Origin: Bugula neritina
Taxonomy: Eukaryota > Bryozoa > Gymnolaemata > Cheilostomatida > Bugulidae
Direction of reading: 5' to 3'
Assembly (NCBI GenBank): GCA_964035545.1
Contig: OZ037766.1
Span: 5,433,722 to 5,497,721 of the forward strand
DNA length: 64,000 nt
The notes under the pieces were generated by a model that worked only from the letters and a program-made list of their open reading frames with translations, was not told the DNA's origin and searched no databases. This document shows, in pieces, positions 46,566 to 63,959 of this stretch. The position numbers and the translations under genes were made by a program. Every line of letters begins with the position of its first letter. Within the stretch, counting starts at the first letter, position 1.

Positions 46566-49139
46566 CATGATTTTGTTGAAGTTCAGACTTGTATTCTTGT
46601 GAATCTATAGCAAGTGTACATTTATATATTATATTTCATACTCCTTCAGTGTAACACTTAAATTTATTGGCATAGAAAATGATTATATCCAATGTTTTTG
46701 TAAAATAGTAATAGTATTATATACATTTATATATACATATTATATATACACATATATACATATTATGTAAATGGTAAACCAGGGTACAAAGTATATTGGT
46801 AAAAGCTAACCACATTTTACTAGTTGTCTATAAACAAGGCAACAACCTCTTTTTAGTTTGATGGAATATTATTTATAAACTCCTAAAAATTATAACTTCA
46901 GAAAGAACTGGGTATATTAGAATTATTATTATCACTATTAGAAAGTTATTTTAATATACAATGACACCAATAATCATCTTCGTATAAAAATCATGCATTT
47001 GAAATGGATTTTTTATAATACCGTTTTAACCTAACTATGATTATTAATCCCTATTTGATTTGAACTAGCAAGTTTATGCGGCTTAATTATAGTAAATTGT
47101 CTGCTAGTTGCATGGCAATTTATGTTAGTGAAAACGAAGCTTCCCCAGGAATTACTATGCACGCTCCAGCTAGTACCTCTTTGCAAACACTAAAATAGTG
47201 AAACATCAGACTTTGAATTTTGTAGATTAAAAATATCACTGCAGAGTATTATATTGCACTTGGTGAAATGTAAAGCTGAAAATCTGTCCGCTTAATTATA
47301 GATGGGTAGCAAGATTTTACTCTTGTATAATTCCTGTGCAATAAATCTTAAATATCTATACTCGATACTCTGGCTTATTAATCTGCATAGCATCTCATCT
47401 TAAATACCCACACATTGTGAACCTTGAAATTCACAACACATCGGACTAAATAAGACCACACGTTTTGGGTCTTATAATTAGTGTTTAAATGTTTAACTTG
47501 ACATGAATGAGAGTTCTATTTGTATAGCCTAATACCTATGTGCAATTTCAACTGTACAGTTGAATAAATTCAAATAATTTAAGGTTTTGAAAGTTTATTT
47601 TGTTAGCCAGCTATCACTAATGAGTCTAGGCACAACTCCTCTACTTGAACTTAATAATACTTTGAATATAAGAGCTGTAGGAGTGCTGCTATACAAATTG
47701 GTATCATATCCACTTCCAGGTGTTTAAAACCTTGTGCAATAATAAAAAGTGTTTGTTTGGTAGGTTACGTGAGTAAAAATACAGCAACATTATTGCGTTG
47801 CTGTAACTTGCAAGCTTAGCACAACTTTGAGTCATCTAATACTTGAGCCTTGATAAATGTAGGTTTTACTTCTAGCTCATATTCAGTTAGGTGTTTTGTA
47901 GATTGGCTCTAACTGATTGTCCAGTTATCACTGAATAGTGATGAACCTTACAGCTTTTCAAGGTTTTTGTACAAAGTTTTATAGCAGATTTAATAACGCT
48001 CTGCTATAAGAGCTTTGTATACATTTGTTTAGTTGTTTGGAATTTAGACTAAAATTAGAAAAGGCTGGAAAGACCTGTTAATACCCATATTTACAATTTT
48101 TCGATACGAGCCATTTAATTAAACTGAATATAAATTTACCAGCATATTTTCTAGTTGGTCAAAATGTTGTTTATAAAACTTGTACATATGCAAGTAATTG
48201 TTGATACATCAGTAGCTTAATAGAAACTCAAAAGTAATCAAAGAACAGCAAAATATAGAGGTTGGATCAATGATAATAAAAGATTGCAGAATATTTACTT
48301 GGTTATGTGTTAATCTCATTATTCTATTAGTATGATTTATAAATGTTGGCTCTATAAAAAAGATGACCTAAAAAGGTTCTTGCTGGTATAAAAGAAAGAG
48401 GAATTTAGTGTATTTTACTAATTCCTGTCATCATATCCAGTGCTTACTCACTATAACTTTCAAGAATGAAAAATAAAAGAAGCTATGATCAAAAAATGAA
48501 AATATTGAAGAATAGATGCAAAGATTGTATTTGACTGCATAAGTACAGTTTAAAAAACTTGAATAATATAAACGTTGCAATGTCTCTCTGCTTGAATAAA
48601 CAAGTGGGTCATTATGGACTAAAGAAAGCTCGAGGCATCAGAACTTCTGCATGCTGCGTATGTAATATACTGTACTGCAGTAGTAATTATGCAGTAGTAA
48701 TTTGGTCATGCAAATATGATCTTGTGATGCATATGATTTATAACAATAGCAATATAATATTTGCTATATGACATGAAAATATAAAAAAATCATTATCCTG
48801 GCACCCATTTTGGCCCTTAGCATTGTGATCAATGTATAGGTAGTATAAACTTTTCAGGCTGCAAGGTGCATTTGAGGACCACTTTTCATTACCAACTTTG
48901 TTCCCTGGTGCTACTTTTTTTAGGTATACAACTGGTAATTTAATTGTACAGCCAATAAGCAGCTCCCAAATAGTCATGGCAAGATATTATGATGATTAAC
49001 AACTAATCCCACATAGCTTTGCTATACTCTAATCATGCATTTTTCAATATAATCTGTCACTTCAACCATTTGTCTGGTAGATTACTAATTAGGTTTGTTC
49101 TACTTTGTGTCTTTGAGTAAACAATAATATTATTCATAA

Positions 49140-50345
49140 GGATTAGAATTATGACCCCCTTGAATGTAAACGCCTGCTACATCTAGATATTAAGTAGACC
49201 GGCACTGGGCTGCATACGTAATGGTCAGCTTTGTATCTGGCGAGCAGGCATTTCAGAGCAATTTAGCTTCTTGCTTTCATGTAGTGTCTTTGAGCTTTTG
49301 TAAATGTATATAAATACAGTGACTATTATGTAATGGAGAAAAACAATTATAAAAACTAAAAATATTAAAATTATTTGTCCATCTATTTATTTCATCCTTT
49401 TTATTTTGACTTTCTTCAAATATAATGCATAAACCAACATAAACATTTAGTCTTATCAATTTTCTAACAGTAGAATTACTTCTCAAAGTTTGACAATTTG
49501 AAAATTTCTCAAACTTCTAAAAGCTGCTACTTGCTTGCTATTACACTTAAGGCTTTGAAATCTGAAACATGTGTTATTCAAACTCTTTTGAATGGAATCT
49601 CGGAGCTACTTTTTGAGAATTTTTTTTAATTTTGTTTCAAGACAATTTTTTGAAAAATATCTACATTTTCCAAATCTTTGTCGGTTTGAGGTGCATTTAG
49701 AGCAATATGCTGTGACAAGGTACTAAATCTGACACCAGACAGAGTAACGGTTAAACTTGATGTCTACACACTAAATTGATGTCTCTTGGCAGCAGGTTTA
49801 GTAACTCGCCACAGCATATTGTTCTAAATGCACTTCAAACCCACAATAGATTTTGAAAATGTAGATATTTTTCAAAATTGTCTTGAAACAAAATTAAAAA
49901 AAATTCTCAAAAAGTAGCTCAGAGATTCCAAGCCATAAGTGTAATTGCAAGCAAGTAACAGCTTTTAGAAATTTGAAAAATTTGGAGATTGGCAAACTTC
50001 GATCAGTAACTCTAGCTACCGTTAGAAAATTGATAAGACTAAATGTTTGCGTTGGTTTATACATCATATTTGAAGAAACTCACAATAAAAATAGTATAAG
50101 CATAATTAGATGGTGAACAAATAAATTTAATATTTCTAGTTTTCATAACTGTTTTTCTCCATTACATAATAACCACTGTATTCATATACATTTACAAAGG
50201 TAAAAGATACTACATAAAAACAAGAAGCTAAATGTCTGTATTTTAGGTACAGTGATGACCACTACCTATGCAGTCCAGTGATGGTCTACTAAATCTCCAG
50301 ATGTAACAGGCATTTACATCTAACATGGGGCCATAATTCTAATCC
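49140..50345. mobile_element. 1.2-kb foldback DNA element with arms of about 600 bp
   Basis: The outer ends match in inverted orientation: GGATTAGAATTATGACCCC at the left and, in reverse complement, GGATTAGAATTATGGCCCC at the right. The match continues inward almost to the centre near 49770 (for example gtaatggagaaaaacaatta against its reverse complement near 50150, and gcaatatgctgtg near 49702 against the copy near 49812). The arms differ by scattered substitutions and short gaps. There is no coding capacity. The whole element could fold into one long hairpin. No unambiguous target-site duplication was found and I cannot assign a superfamily. Confidence 0.85.
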
Positions 50346-51070
50346 CAATTAATAATACTGTCTACTCAAAGGAGTCTATGTACAACTACACAGGCCATCG
50401 TTGTTACAACTGGGTCAATGCTATTGATTTTTATTAGGTCAATTGATCATCACAGTCACCCCTACACTTCAATAAGGTTCGGGACAATAAATAATTATTA
50501 ATCTTCAGCCAGCGCCTGCCCTAATTTCTTTCGCTACACCACTGAACTGGAAAAGATAATATTATTGAGTTCATTGCGCTACACTTCTAAACTAGGACGC
50601 AGGCTTTTCACAATTTATCTATTACTGTACTACAAGACACGCCCTCTACTAGAGCTACGCGTACTCGTGCATCTCACCAAGCCCATGTGAATGACACTGA
50701 CAAAAGCTCTAACTTATTAGCCAAAGCATAGGCTACTGGGGTGACATCTCTACAGTCTATAAGAGTCGAGACCACAACTCAGGTAGGTGTTTAGGAGCCA
50801 TTATATCTACATCTAAACAGATTCACAACCAAAGCAACTACTAAAAACTAGTGCTGTGTATATATATTTAGTGATATTGTAGTGAATGCGCCTATAGTGG
50901 ACTGAATTATATTGTAGTTATTAACTAATCAACTTTACAAATTAAATCTGCATAATTGGACAATTTAGATTTTGGCACTTGACATCACAATAAAATAACG
51001 TTACAATTAACGAAATACTTTTTATTTCATGTACTTATGGTATTTCAACTTTATTGTTGCTTAACTCATA

Positions 51071-51119
51071 GTCTAGACTCTAGAGTCTAGACTCTAGAGT
51101 CTAGACTCTAGAGTCTAGA
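51071..51119. repeat. Tandem palindrome array of gtctagactctaga
   Basis: A unit of 14 bases (gtctagactctaga) is repeated about 3.5 times with no mismatch. Every unit contains palindromic tctaga or ctctagag centres, so the tract is both a direct and an inverted repeat and can form cruciforms. Confidence 0.85.
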
Positions 51120-51836
51120 AGTTTGAACATATTAAATATTTTGTAAATCTGAAAGGTAAAAGCTAGCAGCAATAACAGTGAGAGAAATTTTAGCAGCCAG
51201 GGTCATTTATATTACCCAGGTAGCTAGACTAGTTTATGGCTTCACAATATTGTTGTTGGTGCTCAGGTAATTCATGCCAGTTAAATTATTGATGGCACAA
51301 TACACATGTATGCATAAATCTTTCTTCTGTGTTGAGTTGAGCAGCGCTATATGTTTGACTATGCCACCAGGACTATTCAAAGCTACTATAGGTGGGTGTA
51401 GCACTGACCAAAAACTTCTCTCACAAGAGAACATTCAAAATCAAAGGAACACATAGCCAATGTTCCTCTAGGCAGACTGCCAAAAAGTACTACCTACTGT
51501 TAAGCACAGAGTAATGTTGTTACAACTCAGGAGTTATCTGCTTGTTTTGTTAGCTGTTATTTATCTATCAAAATATATATTTGAAAAATATCATGTACAT
51601 CCTATCTATAGTTAGTAATTTTATCAAGAGTATATTAAGTATCCATATGTGAGTATATTTCTAATTTGTTTAGCTCATTTGCCTTGGCCATACTGATTGC
51701 AATCTTTCAATCTGTAAACACACAGTTGCTATGACAAAAGCTCTTTGTTTTAATAACGTTTGATTCTTTTTTATTTCTGTCTAATTTAGGCAATATAAAG
51801 TTACTGGTTACTTAAGAAGTTACTAGTTGAACTACA

Positions 51837-54800
51837 ATGCTGATCACAGAGTTGTAAGTATACACTTCATTTTTAATTATAATGAAAAGTCAAAGAAATA
51901 GCTTTTAACTTTGTACATGTAATAAGAAATAGTGGTGTTGAATGTTGATTACTTAGACTAGCAGTTTATAGTGAGCCCTTAGTAAGTACACCACATCCAA
52001 ATAGTGATTGCACTACAAAGCCCCATGGTCTATGCAATCCCTTGTACAGCATTGAAATTGCTTGAAGCAGCACTAAGTTGGATGTCACTGAGTGCATTGG
52101 TTGAGGTTTGGGGGAGTTGAACAATTATGTATAATTATTATACAAATACTGCACTCAGTCACCCGTAACTTGATACTACTCCTAGCAATATTCGCGCAGT
52201 ATTGGAAATCCACAAGCTATGTTACAGCTAAAATAATCGCTAGTGTAGTTGGAATTTTTTTGTTGCCAATGGTTTATGTTTCATGTCACTGCAAGATAGC
52301 TAGCATGCCTTCCATTAAAGTTGATCCTCTATTATAAGCTTTAGTAAGCTTGTTATTCAACCTTCCCTTCCTATGGTTGACCTGGTAATCAATCATCACT
52401 GGCTCCACACTGTCTGATTTATAATTTATAAGGTTGTAGTTGTTGTGAAATTATAGGTTTTGTGTATAGGATTTAGGTTTGAATTTAGGTCGCTGCATGA
52501 TGGCTATCAGATAATTTAATTTTGTTTTCATATTAGCTCATTGCTATTCTCATTTATTTAGTCTTCTACAAATACATTCACTTATCTTTCTTCTGCAATC
52601 ATGTTTTCTTACTTTAACTAACAGCCAAGTTCCAATCAAACTATAATTCATTTCTTTGCAAACTGTATGCAATTGTCTAAAATCTAAATGTTATGATTGC
52701 AGTCGAATCATACTGCCTATAGCAGTGGAAGAATATCATGTTGGGCACCTGTATTCAATCACCGAGTCAAGCAAGAATGAAACTGGGGGAGGTGAAGGCG
52801 TAGAAATTGTAAATAATTATTCGTATACTGGAAACCCAATATTCTTTGGTGAATACCCAGATGGGCAATACACTCACAAAATACACCACATGGCCAGGTC
52901 AGTTCTCTTATACATACACTGGCCAAGAAGTTTATATGTTTTGAAGCATCGCAAGAGATTTGTCTGCATTGCATACCATGCATCTCTTCTCTATCTAACA
53001 TTTTCCCCACATCTTCTGTTTTTAATAGCAAAGTACCACGGTACATTCAAATGTTGGCACCAACAGGATCTATAGACCTTAGAGAAGAGGCATGGAATGC
53101 ATATCCTTATTGTAAGACAGTCATAACGGTAAGGCAGGCATAAAAATATAATATGGTCATTTATGGCAAGTTTTACTAGAGAAATTTTAAAATTTTTATT
53201 CATAAATAATATGCTTTTGTCCTGTAATGTTAAGGTTCCCAGGAGCCCCTGTAGTTAGCATGCTATCCTGCTAGAACCACTGTTTGATTCCCAGTTATAG
53301 GGAGCAATTGTTTTACAATCCGAAACACTTTTTGACCCAACATAATTTTATCTATAAATGAAAACACAAATGCAGTATATTATAATGAGTATAGTATTTG
53401 TATATTTGTGTGCCATTTGTATATGCTATTACTGAAATACATACATTATATACATACATATGTTATATGTACATACTTTTATAAATTATATAGATTTATA
53501 TGTACACAGTACATCTACTGTATGTACTGGTACGGCTTAAATAGTTTTTATAAATTTGCACATTTTATCTTCTAAGAACCCTAAAACACCAGCACTCAAG
53601 GAATGTATAACATTTGAATTTACAACTTTCAATGTTTTGCATTTGCTGTTTTACATTTCCTTTTATTATAAGCTGCTAACTCAGTATTGCAGAATAATGG
53701 TTTGTTTTATCTGGATTGATATAGAACCCAGATTTTATGTATTTTAGAATCCAGATTATATGAAGGACGGAATGTTTATATCCATTGAAACGATGCACTT
53801 AGCTGATAAAGGGGAGACAGAAAATGTAAGTACACCTGAGAGTTGAATAACATTCCAAAGTTTCTAGAATAACCTGACTGCTAATCCAAATTTCTCTCTT
53901 TCTGTTACATAATATGTAACTGTGACGTTCTAGGGCCCCGGCAACATGGAGGCAAAACTTGAAGTATTAAATAACATTTCCAAACTCCTACAGTTACATT
54001 TCAACCTAATGCTTTTTATTCAGTGTATGACTGCATATCTAGAACACAATATGGCCATTTTCAACCTTTCTTTCCCACTTTGCTCAGCCCTTAGCATTTG
54101 AAGTTGGTGGCTTTGATATTGTTCTTTGCTGGTCTAGAAAATTCAGCGCAAAAAGTTTAAACTAGTTGTTATCACCTACCATGCAGGCCAGTTCCAAATA
54201 GTCATACTTCTGCAAGTGCTTGCCTTATTTTTTTATTACATTGGTAGCATTTGTGTCAGCTAGGTTTTGACATTCTAACCGTACTAGCCCGATAACACAT
54301 TTATTTGTCTATGGATTGCAGGCTGTACTAGGGATTTTAGATTTTATTTCAATGATAAGGAATTCTCTGTAATTATATGCTAGAACCTTCTTGGTTTCCA
54401 CACATTTACAGGGTGTGCGAATAAAGAGGTAAATACCATGACTTTTTGTTGTTTTTAAACTTTTTGTATTAATCATGTCAGTACATAACGATAATCAGGT
54501 TCACAGACTGACTCCTGAGGAGTTAGAGCAGAGGAAGGTCGTATACATCGATGTAGCCAATGATAAGGTTGCACCTACTGATTATAAGGCTGATGAAGAT
54601 CCAGCAAAGTTTAAGTCTGAGAAGACTGGTAGAGGACCCCTAGGAGAGAATTGGATAGTAAGCTCATATATGTAGACTATATAAACCTTTATTGTGGTGT
54701 TGCCAGGTCACAATTTAAATATACATAATGTTTATATCTCTCCATTACTATTTTATACTAGCTATTAAAAAGATTAATATTAACTAGAAATGCTTAGCAT

Positions 54801-56214
54801 AAAGATAATATATGCATTAGAAAAATATTTAATAAGCTAAAGTGTAGCATGAAAACATTTCAGCAGATTAAATTATTTCTTGGTATTATCTCTTTGGGAG
54901 TTACGTGTGTGTGTGTGTGTGTGTGTATGTTTTAAGAATATCTTTACTGGCTATCTTTACAGGCTAGCAATTTAATTGAAAATAAATAAACAAAACACAT
55001 ATTTTTATTTGTTCATTATATAAACATTTCGGACACCACGGCATCCATTTTCAAAGTCATAAATGGAATAAAATTTAAAAGTCAAAACGTTATACACTAA
55101 ACTGCAATACAGTTAACTTAACCTGCACTTACACAGTTGGCTTCTTGAACATTTATATAATAAAAAGAATATTCAGGTCATCCAGGCCTCCTAATTTTAT
55201 CAAATATTTCAATTTGTTGGCTCAAAAGAAAATTATTCAAGCATTACCTTCTCCTTCTAACTTCTAAGTAGTAAAGATTTATGGATGTGACCTAAATTTA
55301 GACTACAAACGTGTATTTATTCTTTATATGGTCTGATAAAATAAAAACTTTTATTGTAGAATTTTAGCAGTTTAATGCCATTTCTTATATAACAAGTGAT
55401 TTGAATGACTTGTAGGAAACCTCCACCCCTGTGATGTGCTGCTACAAACTGGGTAAGTGTGAATTCAAATGGTTTGGACTTCAGTCTCAAGTAGAAGATC
55501 TTCTCTTTCGAGTAAGTAGATGACATGCTATAGTTTCTCTGATACACATACAGACATGTATACATGTAGAGGTTTTCAATTGATTCTATGATTTGTTTCT
55601 TTGTAGATGTTTGAGCTGTAAAATCATCTTCAAATTAAATTTTACTATAGCCTTTGGTCACTCATATTTTCAGGTCCATCATAGAATGTTCACTAACTTC
55701 TATAGACAAATGTTCTGTCAAATTGACCAGTGGCATGGTCTAACTATGGAAGATATCCGTGCAATTGAAGAGAAAACTAAGCATGAACTTAATGAGGTAT
55801 GGCATTTAGAGTTGCCTTCCCTATTTCTGGCTAAGCAGTTGTGTTGACAAATTAACATGCTTCATTGGAGAATACCTTGTAATAACTTTGAACTTACATG
55901 CTTTTGTTGTAGCATTAGCTCTAGCAATACGAAACTTAGAATTGTATCATGAAGACCCATGACTACTGAAAGCCAAATAATATTATATTGATTCTTAATT
56001 AACTATTCCGTAAAAGTATGTTCTAATTTTTGCACTTCGTATTTTAATTTAGTTCAATTATAACTAACCTTTTAAGAACAATGTTTGATATGATTATATT
56101 TTATTGCGTGCAATGTAATTAAAGTAGAACTTGTTGTATTAACAGACTTTGGTGATTTTTCTCTTTTAGCTTCGGGAAACAAGTTCAGTCAAAGGAACTA
56201 TGATTAAAATGTAG
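51837..56214 (+). CDS. Class I phosphatidylinositol transfer protein, tandem copy 2
   Basis: Eight exons with the same boundaries as copy 1 give 270 residues: 51837-51853, 52703-52897, 53029-53128, 53748-53825, 54499-54657, 55416-55511, 55674-55796, 56170-56214. The PITP core is intact ([50 protein letters not shown]), including the residues matching Thr59, Lys61 and Asn90 of mammalian PITPs. It differs from copy 1 in the third exon ([17 protein letters not shown]), in IHHMAR for VYHIAR, in the fifth exon ([13 protein letters not shown]), and in a C-terminus ending KGTMIKM. The docking pair is again Trp-Phe (FKWFGLQ). The penultimate exon and the start of its following intron are almost identical to copy 1, and the intron before that exon and the 3' UTR are clearly homologous. 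No stop or frameshift was seen, so it appears functional. Confidence 0.94.
53235..53310 (+). mobile_element. Possible tRNA-derived SINE fragment
   Basis: A weak A box (ctgtagttagcatgc) is followed by a better B box (TGTTTGATTCCCAG). It lies in the intron after the third exon of PITP copy 2. The copy 1 intron has no equivalent, which fits an insertion after duplication. The call rests only on the two box-like motifs. Confidence 0.3.
54905..54926 (+). repeat. (GT)n microsatellite
   Basis: About eleven GT dinucleotides in an intron of PITP copy 2. A similar gt/gc tract sits in copy 1 at about 43638-43662, in a different intron. Confidence 0.85.
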
Positions 56215-56542
56215 TCATATTTTCATTGGAATGATTAAAAGAAATTATATAAACACAACAGCTCACACTGCACCTTTTGATCAATTTCTTCTTTTAATTT
56301 TACTATAACGCCATAAAACATCATTTATAAAACAATTGCTAAATATTCCTGTTTATTTGTATCGATTTTTTAACTAGGTTGAAACTTTAAGCTATATATT
56401 TGCTATAAAACACGGGGAGTTGTCATTTCTACACATATTTTATTTCAAACAAGTTAATATTATGCATTTGGTTAACAGCTTGTTCCTTTATTAATCAGAT
56501 TTTTATTTTTCACTATTGGGCTATGCTATTATAATATAATAT

Positions 56543-56548
56543 AATAAA
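56543..56548 (+). terminator. Probable polyadenylation signal of PITP copy 2
   Basis: AATAAA about 330 bases after the stop at 56214, in a context (aataaaattgattttgttta) similar to that of copy 1. Confidence 0.5.
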
Positions 56549-57599
56549 ATTGATTTTGTTTAAGCTCAAGTTAATCTTTATTAACCGCATGGGTACAGTG
56601 CAAAGTGGTTAGCAAAGAAAATCATTATAACATCTAATAGCATATTATATAAAAGTAAACTAGTAAATGAAATCTAATGTAAAAGCTATAGGACAATTTA
56701 TCACTTGTCTATAAATAAGACAACTGTTTCCCAGTTTAGTTAAACCTATATGAGCTCCCAAAAAATATAACTTCACAAAGAGCTATTGAATTGACCAGCG
56801 AATGGACAACGTTATACTGAAAGGTATTCCTGATTTTATTCACACTCTGTAAGCGATACTAAATAGCTACGCTAAATATTGGCAGCTATAGTGTAATGTC
56901 TGGCACTTGATAAGGAATAAGAATGCCCTATGTAAGCTGGAGTACTATAAATTAATATTATTACCCTGTTAGATAGTTAATGCATAGTTAAAAGTTTTGA
57001 ACTTGATATAACTGAGATTCAACGGTGTGCAACCATTACTTGCTATCAAACTTAAACAATCTCTTAAAGAAAAATGACTATACAACCAGATCATAATACA
57101 ATGTACTAATAAGATTTAAAGCCCAAGTTGACAACATATTTTTTCAATTAACTATATATGACTCAAATGGTGAATTGTAAAACTTTAATGCATTAGTAGT
57201 ATAATTGTGGTTCTTTAAATCTTAATTTCATAAAATTTGGTTTGGGGTGTGGAGGAGGAGGAGGAAATTTTATGAGAACATGACTCCTTCCTTTTGCAGC
57301 ATTTGTACTTAAAACACATGCAAGCTTTCCTCATTTTTCTATTGCTACACCTGCATCCCAAAACCTTTTTGTAATAATATCACAGAGGTCATGCAGATTG
57401 GGAATGACGTAAATATTTATAAATGTTTAAATTATTGGTTGTAAGAGCTTGTGTTATTTATCTATTGGTAGTTGCTTGTATCACTTGATTTGACCTCTAA
57501 CCTGATCTCTGACCCCAAAAGAAAAGCTCTAATTTTATATATAGTAATTTGTGAAACTTTACAGATACACGTGGCACAGTAACTTTCTTATAATAAATT

Positions 57600-58060
57600 A
57601 ATCCATTGAAAAGGTTTTTTCAGGACTGAAGCTGTCTCTATTTGGATTATACAAACTACTGGAGCTCAACTAGTGATTCATGGTCTCAAGAACAAGAAGC
57701 AAACTTCAAAATTGGTGGCAGCAGCGCCATGAGTAAATATTCCGGGACATATAAGTTGGTACTCAGAAAGCAGTTAGTGGGTTTTCAAGAAAGGTGTCGG
57801 GATGAGAGTTGAGCAAATAGCCCAGGTGCTGGAGACTTTGCTAGCAAAGCAAGAGTGACAATTTTCTCGGAGATTCAAATCTTTAAGGCGCTACAGTTTG
57901 ATGTGACTGTGGAGGAAAACTTTTTGCATTGAAAGATCATAACATTTGGACTAAAATGCATGCCACAGAAGTGGAACAGCTGCAATGAATTTTCTTCGGA
58001 GTAAATAGACCTACACCAGAGGCTGTAGTAGAAGCTAGCATGCTAGGAATACTAAGCTGC
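57600..58060 (+). mobile_element. Possible degenerate LTR-retroelement 5' remnant
   Basis: An AATAAA-containing stretch is followed by aaattggtggcagcagcgcc near 57708, which resembles a tRNA primer-binding site (TTGGTGGCAGC), then ATGAG and about 300 bases with higher GC than their surroundings. That stretch has broken reading frames (for example VTIFSEIQIFKALQFDV interrupted by stops). The layout suggests the 3' edge of an LTR, a primer-binding site and a decayed gag start. No LTR pair or polymerase motif was found. Confidence 0.3.
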
Positions 58061-58899
58061 CATACTAGAAAACTTTGTATTCATATTTTCATACACAATA
58101 CATTTTCAACAATTTACTACCTATTATACTACCTATTACCTATTATCAGTGGCTTGCTGTAATTTATTTGTGACATCATTGCGACGTTCACATGTAACCT
58201 GAAACCTATTTGTATCTGTTACGTTCCAGCTACCTAATTAGAAATCTTTACCTTGTTGGACCACAAATTCATCAAACAAAATTTAGTAAACAAAGTCAAT
58301 AGTTGGATAATGAAGGAACATTTGAGCAATAAACGTTATCACCATACAGTGGCAGAATAAAATGGTGGTACATATTCAGCTGTATAGTAGACAAACATAT
58401 TCAGGGTATGATTATATCCGTGCAGTAAATAATATTATGAAGCAATACGTATACCTTTTTCGTTAGCTTATAATAATATTATTATAATTGAGATTTATTA
58501 GCTATTTGAAGCCGTTTGAGAGCGATCGTAAATTTTGCCAAGGACCGATAACTTCTTAGTTACGAGTTGATGATAATTAGAACATCTCGATCGCATTGCT
58601 CTAGTAGCTACATATTATATGCAATCAACTGTTAATAATTGTATGCAAGACAACTACTTGGACTAGTAGGAAACGGGCTTTCTGACTCATTTGGAACTTG
58701 TTTTTACCTTTTCACCAACCAACTGTCCGCGTTGATCTGGCATTTACTGTGATTCATCGTTTACTTGTCGCGTTTAGTTGTTTTACAGAATAACAAAAAA
58801 GTTTTTATTATACCATATAAGATCTCAATGATACACGTATTCACATTGGACTTTGTTCTAGGTTCATTTGAAATTGATTTACTTGTAGTTTTAGTAAAA

Positions 58900-59770
58900 A
58901 TTAGTCATACTCTAACTCATAGTTATTATGATTATCATTATGATTATCAATATCATCATCACTTAATCATTATGATTATCATAAATAATCATTATCATTA
59001 TGATTGTTCATTTTGATATATTTTTTATCAAGTTCAATATAAATATAAATATCAGTGGTATTATTAATGGTGATATTAGCATCATAATAATAATATTTAT
59101 AATTATATTCATATTGATATTGTTAATCACTTAATCAGTTAATGAGCATGCCTTATAGTTATAGCTATAGTAATGGTATAACTTATTACTTATAGTATAA
59201 TTATTACTGTTAGTAATACTGTATTACTATATTTATTAGTATTAGTAATAGTATTACTATTACTAAATTTAATAGTAATACTTATACTATAATATTGATT
59301 ATACTCATGCTCAGCCTCGTGCTTATGGTTATACTTGATTTTATACTTGTAGTTGTACTAGTAGTATTACTATTACTATTAGTATAACTATAAGTATTGC
59401 TGTAAGTGATAACAGTAACACAGTATTTCTATTACGATTAGTATTACGGTTACTATTAGTATTAGTATTATTATAACTATAAGACAGATCAATTTCAAAG
59501 TTTCCTATTTTATATTGAATTCAATAATCATTATCATTTTGATTAATAATATTATAGTTGTTAGAGTTGGTAACTATGCATATAAATGTAACTAATGTTG
59601 TTTTACTTGTTAGTTATTGTAGCATAGCTTATACTTATATTCAAGGTTATATAGTAATTTATTAATACTCTACCTAATTGACAAATTGTTTATTATTACG
59701 ATTACTGTTACAGTATTAGTATTAACGTCATTATTAATAATTAAATACTGTTATTGATTGCTTATTATGA
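58900..59770. repeat. Block of cryptic simple sequence (gattatcattatg and tattactattagtatt words)
   Basis: The first part is built from attatgattatcattatgat and related words. The second part (about 59150-59500) is built from tagtaata, tattagta and ttactatt. No fixed unit length exists and both strands share the words. It lies 5' of PITP copy 3. Confidence 0.65.
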
Positions 59771-60204
59771 GTATCCTATAACAATTTTCATGTCATCGGT
59801 AGTAAAGAGCTTTAGATTGTAAATGTGACTGTTATTACTGTAGCACTTTGAAACAGGTTAAAACATTTTAAAGTTACTTTATGTTTGAGTGGCAATAACT
59901 TCCAACGGTTGCTAGAATTGCTCTGCAGAACTTTTTCTAATTGGTTATAATACTGATAATTTACCAATGATTTTGGTTTCTTTCTCTTTGCCTGCAGCTT
60001 GAAATATGCTTTTATATGCAATAACCGTACAATATGCTCATAGCATACATAAAATAAATTGGTTTGTTTCCACTAAGCTGTAATGCAGTCCTGTTAAACT
60101 CTGTTGAAAAATGTTGTCTTATTTACATTGTCTATGTAGCCGGCCACCAGTAAGACCATCTGTATAAAAGAAATTACTTTTTGAGAAAATAAACAAGGTT
60201 CAAC

Positions 60205-63959
<3,755 letters not shown>

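Larger units (their letters stand above)
46566..51836. other. Spacer between PITP copies 1 and 2
   Basis: AT-rich, with no coding sequence that I can support. It holds a 1.2-kb foldback element (49140-50345), a palindromic tctaga array (51071-51119), and, near 51510-51650, a segment homologous to the upstream region of copy 1, so the duplicated block includes 5' flanking DNA. Confidence 0.5.
56549..60204. other. Spacer between PITP copies 2 and 3
   Basis: No complete gene was found. It contains a possible degenerate retroelement piece (about 57600-58060) and a large cryptic simple-sequence block (58900-59770) ending about 430 bases before the start codon of copy 3. The rest is unremarkable AT-rich sequence. 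Confidence 0.45.
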
